A stretch of DNA of 64,000 bases from Aporrectodea caliginosa (lineage: Eukaryota > Annelida > Clitellata > Crassiclitellata > Lumbricidae), in NCBI GenBank assembly GCA_020284085.1, contig JACEVL010000051.1:161330-225329 (forward strand), given 5' to 3'. How positions within the stretch are numbered: the stretch's first letter is position 1; the number at the start of each line of letters is the position of its first letter. The position numbers and the translations under genes are program-made. Below, in pieces: positions 56,404 through 64,000 of this stretch. The notes under the pieces were generated by a model. It did no database searches. It saw only the letters and a program-made list of their open reading frames with translations, and was not told the origin of the DNA.

Positions 56404-57689
56404 GATAAATTGAAATGTATATCTTCTGTTTATGGCAGCGTGTGCTTGAAACAGGTTTGTCACTCTATGAAACGTGGTCGATAGAGTCATTCGTTAAGAA
56501 CTTATTGACCCACTTAACAACTGAGAGAATGACTTAGTGACGTATTCAGATAAGTGAAATGTTTGAAATGGCCGGCTTAAGTCGTTAGAGCTTATCGCCT
56601 TGCACCAGCTGCGGGTCCTAAAGCAGAAAAGACTACTCTGATTACATTAGTGTGGTTATAGTGCTCGTATACAGTAAATGTTTGCGGCCAAACACATTCA
56701 CTGTCACTCACAGTATAAAGGTCACTTCACTGCCTTGCTATAAGTCAAAGTTGCTGTGATGTTACAGTTGTTTGGTCATGTTTATGAACGTATTGGCTGT
56801 ATTAGGGTTTGAAGTTCTAGGACCCTTACGAATTTACGTATTTTATTCCATACTCTGCATTTTATTATGAAGTTATATAAACAGTAAATTGGATAAAGAT
56901 GATATTGTAAGTTAAAAGAAAACGAGTGAACACATAGGACATGGCCTGACATTAAAGGGTTCAGTGTTCGGATCATTCAGTTCTAGTATTAAAGAATGTT
57001 AAGTTCCCTTCTTGCGTCACAGAGTTCAGTAGACAATTGCTGTCACACACATTAGACTAATCTCTTATTAGCCTATATATAAACTAGGGCTGTTAACGAT
57101 TAAATTTGTAAAATAGTTAACTATTTAAGAATTAACCATTAATTAACAGTTAACTGTTATTAAATGTAATAAGTAATGACAAATACAAAATTAACATTAT
57201 TCATTGTTTGTCTTTTAATAGTATTATTAATATCTATCTCTAGTTGGTAGTTACTTAGTAGTTATGTGTTTATACTAATAGTCTTGTTTATGTTTTCAGA
57301 TCAAATGTCTTCCTTCAATCAATTACGTAAACGAACCAGCATGCTAATACTGATAGGTTCTAGCGACCTATAGTATACGCGCTTTGTTCACAACATAACC
57401 GGCTGAGCTAAAACGTTTCTCACACGGAACTGAAGGACTAATACCTCATCTAATATAATAAGCAGTCTTCCGTTGACGGATGGGGGAACCATTTAGCACA
57501 GAAATCATGAACACGTGTCACCACTGTACTGGTAGCAACAATTGTTAATGCACTATAATAACTGCATGGTAGCCTAACCCTATATTCACTAACCTCCAGT
57601 AATGTTTTACGCTATGCCTACTGTCAACTTCTTCGATATCTTTTTGATATTATGATCCTTTGATATACTTTTTTTAATGTCCATCCTTA
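56404..57689. other. 3' flank of the LRR gene, no further gene seen
   Basis: AT-rich. GGGCTGTTAACGATTAA at about 57086 looks like one end of a hAT-like element, but I found no partner. The 3' UTR of the receptor should lie at the start of this region. Confidence 0.4.
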
Positions 57690-57853
57690 ATTAGATAGAT
57701 GGATGGATGAATGGATGGATGGGTGGGTGGGTGGATGGGTGGGTAGATGGGTGGATGGATGGGTGGATGGATGGATGAATGGTTGGTTGGATGGATGGAT
57801 TGATGGATGGATGGATGAATGTATGGATGGATGGATGGCTAGATAGATAGATT

Positions 57854-57921
<68 letters not shown>

Positions 57922-57922
57922 T

Positions 57923-57986
<64 letters not shown>

Positions 57987-58068
57987 GTAGGTAGGTAGGT
58001 AGGTAGATAGATAGATAGATTAGATAGATAGATTAGATAGATAGATTAGATAGATAGATTAGATAGAT

Positions 58069-58159
<91 letters not shown>

Positions 58160-58167
58160 CGATCGAT

Positions 58168-58240
<73 letters not shown>

Positions 58241-58242
58241 GA
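57690..58242 (+). repeat. compound (GGAT)n and (GATA)n repeats
   Basis: GGATG/GGGTG units at about 57695-57840, then (GATA)n with AGGT and TTAGATA variants to 58242. The YLSI-repeat frames on the minus strand are artefacts. Confidence 0.96.
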
Positions 58243-58939
58243 GTGTCAATTACGAACCTCATTTTAACGTACAGTATACCATGGATGGATGGATAGATGG
58301 ATGGATGGTTATCGTTAAGATATGTTATCAGAAATTCAACTCCTAGTGCAGGGAGCTTATAAAGATTGTATTCACGTCGCCCAAATTTGCCCATGTTAGT
58401 GTTTTCTTTGTCTGGTTATTGTTAAGATATGTTATAAGAAATTAAAGGGCTTATTACGCGATAATTATTAAACAGACTTTAAGCGAATTAGCATGTTAGT
58501 CTACAGCAAAATAATATATTAAATCAATTCGAAAAATTCTAGAAATTCTTAAACGGTAATGGTTCAGGGTAAGTTTTGCACCTGGCCACTTTGGTCCTAT
58601 CCAGGGAATGCGTATAGTTTGAGCATTGCGATGTGAACCTAATTGTGGCTTCATCCACTTTATCTAACCTTTGACCGGTAACGACTACAACTGTTAATGT
58701 GATACGAAAGCACCCATCATAAATCCAAACCTTAACAGCATGTGCATTGTGCATTGCAATTTGCTATGGCACTAGCACTGTGGTCCATTGAGATCGGAAC
58801 GATGTATGAAGTGCAATAGAAATTGCATTGTGACAAATCATCAATGAGCACTACAAAACTTTCTTGTTACCGGTATAGCAGAAGTGCTATAGTGTGACGG
58901 TTATTATCACCAGGCTAATCTTTTGCATGACTGCAATTG
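58243..58939. other. no feature recognised
   Basis: Sequence between two repeat blocks, no supported gene. Confidence 0.4.
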
Positions 58940-61900
58940 ATTCGTTGATTCCATTTGCCTCAGAGACTTCTTTTGAATCATTGACTCCATTTGCCTCGTT
59001 GACTTCATTTGCCTCATTGACTCCTTTTGACTCCTTAACTCCATTTGCCTCGCTGACTCCACTTACCTAGTTGACTCAATCTGCCTCGTTGATTCCATTT
59101 CCCTCGTTGACTCCATTTGCCTCGCTGACTCCACTTACCTCGTTGACTCCATTTGCCTCGTTGACTCCGTTTGACTCGTTGACTCCACTTACCTCGTTGA
59201 CTCAAATTGCCTCGTTGACTCCGTTTAATCCGTTGACTCCATTTGCCTCGTTGACTTCATTTGCCTTGTTGACTTCTTTTGACTCGATGACTCCATTTGA
59301 CTCGTTGACTCCACTTACCTCGTTGACTCCACTTACCTCGTTGACTCCACTTACCTCGTTGACTCCACTTACCTCGTTGACTCCACTTACTTCGTTGACT
59401 CCATTTGACTCGTTGATTCCACTTACCTCGTTGGCTACATTTGCCTCGTTGACTACATTTGCCTCGCTGACTCCAATTACCTCGCTGACCCCACTTACCT
59501 CGTTGACTCCGTTTGACTCGTTGACTCCGTTTGACTCGTTGACTCCATTTGCCCCGTTGACTCCGTTTGACTTACCTCGTTGACTCCAATTGCCTCATTG
59601 ATTCCATTTGCCTCGCTGACTCCACTTACCTAGTTGACTCCGTTTGACTCGTTGACTCCATTTGCTTCATTGACTCCATTTGCCTCATTGACTCCATTTG
59701 CCTCGTTGACTATGTTTGACTAGTTGCTTCCACTTACCTCGTTGACTCCATTTGCTTCCTTGACTCCATTTGCCTCATTGACTCCATTCGTCTCTCTGAC
59801 TCCGTTTGACTTGTTGACTCCATTTGCCTCGCTGACTCCATTTACCTAGTTGACTCCATTTGACTCGATGACTCCAATTACCTCGCTGACCCCACTTACC
59901 TCGTTGACTCCGTTTGACTCGTTGACTCCGTTTGACTAGTTGACTCCATTTGCCCCGTTGACTCCGTTTGACTCATTGACTCCACTTACCTCGCTGACTG
60001 CATTTGACTCGTTGACTCCATTTGCCTCGTTGACACCGTTTGACTAGTTGACTCCATTTTCCTCGCTGACTCCACTTACCACGTTGACTCCGTTTGACTA
60101 GTTGACTCCATTTCCCTCGTTGACTCCATTTGACTCGTTGACTCAATTTGCATCGTTGACTCCACTTACCTCGTTGACTCCGTTTAACTCGTTGACTCCA
60201 TTTGCCTCGTTGACTCCATTCGTCTCGCTGACTCCGTTTGACTTGTTGCTTCCACTTACCTCGTTGACTCCATTTGCCTCATTGAATCCATTCGTCTCGC
60301 TGACTCCGTTTAACTCGTTGACTCCATTTGCCTCGTTGACTACGTTTGACTCGTTGACTCCATTTGCCTCGTTGACTCCGTTTGAATCGTTGACTCCATT
60401 TGCCTCGCTGTCTCCATTTGCCTAGCTGACTCCAATTGCCTCATTGACTCCATTTGCCTCGCTGACTCCACTTACCTCGTTGACTCCGTTTGACTGGTTG
60501 ACTCCATTTGCCTCGTTGACTCCGTTTGACTCGTTGACTCCACTTACCTCGTTGACTCCATTTGCCTCGTTGACTCCATTTGCCTAGTTGACTCCGTTTG
60601 ACTCGTTGACTCCATTTGCTTCATTGACTCCATTTGCCTCATTGACTCCATTTGCCTCGTTGACTATGTTTGACTAGTTGCTTCCACTTACCTCGTTGAC
60701 TCCATTTGCTTCCTTGACTCCATTTGCCTCATTGACTCCATTCGTCTCTCTGACTCCGTTTGACTTGTTGACTCCATTTGCCTCGCTGACTCCATTTACC
60801 TAGTTGACTCCATTTGACTCGATGACTCCATTTGCCTCGCTGACTCCACTTACCTCGTTGACTCCGTTTGACTCGTTGACTCCACTTAACTCGTTGACTC
60901 CATTTGCCTCGTTGACTCCGTTTGACTCGTTGATTCCATTTGCCTTGCTGACTCCACTTACCTCGTTGACTCCATTTGCCTCGTTGACTCCGTTTGACTC
61001 GTTGACTCCACTTACCTCGTTGACTCCATTTGCCTCGTTGACTCCATTTGCCTCGTTGACTCCGTTTGACTTGCTGACTCCACTTACCTCGTTGACTCCA
61101 TTTGCCTCGTTGACTCCATTTGCCTCGTTGACTATGTTTGACTAGTTGCTTCCACTTACCTCGTTGACTCCATTTGCTTCCTTGACTCCATTTGCCTCAT
61201 TGACTTCATTCGTCTCTCTGACTCCGTTTGACTCGTTGACTCCATTTGCCTCGTTGACTCCATTTACCTAGTTGACTCCATTTTCCTCGTTGACTCCACT
61301 TACCTCGTTGACTCCATTTGCCTCGTTGACTCCATTTGCCTGGTTGACTCCGTTTGACTCGTTGACTCCATTTGCTTCATTGACTCCATTTGCCTCAATG
61401 ACTCCATTTGCCTCGTTGACTATGTTTGACTAGTTGCTTCCACTTACCTCGTTGACTCCATTTGCATCCTTGACTCCATTTGCCTCATTGACTCCATTGG
61501 TCTCTCTGACTCCGTTTGACTTGTTGACTCCATTTACCTCGCTGACTCCATTTACCTAGTTGACTCCATTTGACTCGTTGACTCCATTTGCCTCGCTGAC
61601 TCCACTTACCTCGTTGACTCCATTTGACTTGTTGACTCCGTTTGACTCGTTGACTCCACTTAACTCGTTGACTCCATTTTTTTGCCTCCTTGACTCCGTT
61701 TAATCCGTTGACTTCATTTGCCTTGTTGACTTCTTTTGACTCGATGACTCCATTTGACTCGTTGACTCCACTTACCTCGTTGTCTCCACCTACCTCGTTG
61801 ACTCCACTTACCTCGTTGACTCCATTTGCTTCCTTGACTCCATTTGCCTCATTGACTGCATTCGTCTCTCTGACTCCGTTTGACTCGTTGACTCCATTTG

Positions 61901-64000
61901 CCTCGTTGACTCCATTTACCTAGTTGACTCCATTTTCCTCGTTGACTCCACTTACCTCGTTGACTCCATTTGCCTCGTTGACTCCATTTGCCTAGTTGAC
62001 TCCGTTTGACTCGTTGACTCCATTTGCTTCATTGACTCCATTTGCCTCAATGACTCCATTTGCCTCGTTGACTATGTTTGACTAGTTGCTTCCACTTACC
62101 TCGTTGACTCCATTTGCTTCCTTGACTCCATTTGCCTCATTGACTCCATTCGTCTCTCTGACTCCGTTTGACTTGTTGACTCCATTTGCCTAGCTGACTC
62201 CATTTACCTAGTTGACTCCTTTTGACTCGTTGACTCCATTTGCCTCGCTGACTCCACTTACCTCGTTGACTCCGTTTGACTCGTTGACTCCACTTAACTC
62301 GTTGACTCCATTTACCTCGTTGACTCCGTTTGACTCGTTGACTCCACTTACCTCGTTGACTCCATTTGACTTGTTGACTCCGTTTGACTCGTTGACTCCA
62401 CTTAACTCGTTGACTCCATTTTTTTGCCTCCTTGACTCCGTTTAATCCGTTGACTTCATTTGCCTTGTTGACTTCTTTTGACTCGATGACTCCATTTGAC
62501 TCGTTGACTCCACTTACCTCGTTGACTCCACTTACCTCGTTGACTCCACTTACCTCGTTGACTCCATTTGACTCGTTGACTCCACTTACCTCGTTGACTC
62601 CATTTGACTCGTTGACTCCACTTACCTCGTTGATTCCACTTACCTCGTTGACTCCACTTACCTCGTTGACTCCATTTGACTCGTTAATTCCATTTGCCTC
62701 GTTGACTCCATTTGATCCATTGACTCCATTTGCCTCGCTGACTCCATTTACCTAGTTGACTCCATTTGACTCATTGACTCCATTTGCCTCGCTGACTCCA
62801 CTTACCTCGTTGACTCCGTTTGACTCGTTGACTCCATTTGCCTCGTTGACTCCGTTTGACTCGTTGACTCCACTTACCTCGCTGACTGCATTTGCCTCGT
62901 TGGCTCCATTTGCATCGTTGACACCGTTTGACTCGTTGACTCCACTTACCTCGTTGACTCCAATTGCCTCGTTGATTCCATTTGCCTCGCTGACTCCACT
63001 TACCTCGTTGACTCCATTTGCCTCGTTGACTCCATTTGCCTAGTTGACTCCGTTTGACTCGTTGACTCCATTTGCTTCATTGACTCCATTTGCCTCATTG
63101 ACTCCATTTGCCTCGTTGACTATGTTTGACTAGTTGACTCCATTTGCCTCGTTGACTCCATTTGCCTAGTTGACTCCGTTTGACTCGTTGACTCCATTTG
63201 CTTCATTGACTCCATTTGTCTCATTGACTCCATTTGCCTCGTTGACTATGTTTGACTAGTTGCTTCCACTTACCTCGTTGTCCTCCATTTGCTTCCTTGA
63301 CTCCATTTGCCTCATTGACTCCATTCGTCTCTCTGACTCCGTTTGACTTGTTGACTCCATTTGCCTCGCTGACTCCATTTACCTAGTTGACTCCATTTGA
63401 CTCGTTGACTCCACTTACCTCGTTGACTCCATTTGCCTCGTTGACTCCATTTGCCTAGTTGACTCCGTTTGACTCGTTGACTCCATTTGCTTCATTGACT
63501 CCATTTGCCTCAATGACTCCATTTGCCTCGTTGACTATGTTTGACTAGTTGCTTCCACTTACCTCGTTGACTCCATTTGCTTCCTTGACTCCATTTGCCT
63601 CATTGACTCCATTCGTCTCTCTGACTCCGTTTGACTTGTTGATTCCATTTGCCTAGCTGACTCCATTTACCTAGTTGACTCCATTTGACTCGTTGACTCC
63701 ACTTAACTCGTTGACTCCACCTACCTCGTTGACTCCGTTTGACTCGTTGACTCCACTTACCTCGTTGACTCCATTTGACTTGTTGACTCCGTTTGACTCG
63801 TTGACTCCACTTAACTCGTTGACTCCATTTTTTTGCCTCCTTGACTCCGTTTAATCCGTTGACTTCATTTGCCTTGTTGACTTCTTTTGACTCGATGACT
63901 CCATTTGACTCGTTGACTCCACTTACCTCGTTGACTCCACTTACCTCGTTGACTCCACTTACCTCGTTGACTCCATTTGACTCGTTGACTCCACTTACCT
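58940..64000 (+). repeat. 18-bp satellite, more than 5 kb, with higher-order structure, continues past the window
   Basis: The unit is TTGACTCCATTTGCCTCG with variants (GTTTGACTCG, ACTTACCTCG, ATTTGCTTCA). There are about 280 units here. The variants form longer repeating blocks: a block containing TATGTTTGACTAGTTGCTTC recurs near 59711, 60665, 61133, 61421, 62073, 63247 and 63537. Another with CCATTTTTTTGCCTCCTTGA recurs near 61673, 62416 and 63825. One frame gives LTPFAS/LTPLTS/LTPFDS hexapeptides, but TAG variants interrupt it often, so no gene is called. Confidence 0.97.

Noticed and set aside
57080..57160. Possible hAT element end (GGGCTGTTAACGATTAA)
   Set aside because: I found no inverted partner or 8-bp duplication within the following kilobase.
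59071..63043. Proteins with LTPFASLTPLTS repeats
   Set aside because: Satellite translation; TAG variants and frame changes recur throughout and no non-repeat domain is attached.

Overview
The window is animal DNA, most likely from a marine invertebrate deuterostome, with an echinoderm as my best guess. The grounds are an intron-rich POFUT2 orthologue, an LRR-FN3 receptor, several families of LTR, LINE, piggyBac, hAT and tRNA-SINE elements, and the many scattered TAGGCCTA-type words. The species call is inference. Only two ordinary host genes are convincing: a nine-exon protein O-fucosyltransferase 2 gene on the minus strand (27917-35377) and a single-exon leucine-rich-repeat/FN3 membrane receptor on the plus strand (53878-56403). 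A third host locus, a C2H2 zinc-finger gene, survives as two diverged paralogous remnants (4337-5690 and 11403-13290), each abutting a transposable element.

Layout. 1-4336: 3' part of a Ty3/Gypsy-type element with an intact RT-RNase H-integrase frame and an unresolved 3' region. 4337-9030: zinc-finger remnant A, a LINE scrap and a foldback element with a telomere-like core. 9033-11402: a structurally complete piggyBac element. 11403-13290: zinc-finger remnant B. 14010-16741: a decayed LINE (minus). 16743-23273: a complete young LTR element with near-identical LTRs, a gag-protease frame whose RT/RNase H/integrase core is deleted, and an extra zinc-finger ORF before the 3' LTR. 23500-27665: minisatellite, (GA)n, a LINE 3' end and a 26-bp-TIR MITE. 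27917-35377: POFUT2, with a hAT MITE in an intron. 35600-40407: LINE scrap, a 3-kb 57-bp minisatellite, microsatellites and a tRNA-SINE with an (ATT)n tail. 41030-42145: hAT element. 42441-46300: SINE pieces, a perfect palindrome and small repeat families. 46800-48842: a 1.54-kb pure purine tract followed by GAT repeats. 49603-51106: another hAT element. 53878-56403: the LRR receptor gene. 57690 to the end: tetranucleotide repeats, then more than 5 kb of 18-bp satellite running off the window.

How parts work together. The most interesting unit is the LTR element at 16743-23273. Its U3 carries eight 20-bp tandem units ending at the TATA box. Its third ORF combines a C2H2-type finger with an acidic, aromatic-rich segment like a transcription activation domain. 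Its LTRs differ at about three positions although its polymerase is gone, so it was probably mobilised in trans. A self-encoded transcription factor acting on its own U3 array is a testable hypothesis, not a demonstrated fact. The POFUT2 gene was reconstructed exon by exon from splice sites and phase. It is intact (444 codons), uses one GC-AG intron, and contains the footprint of an internal exon duplication.
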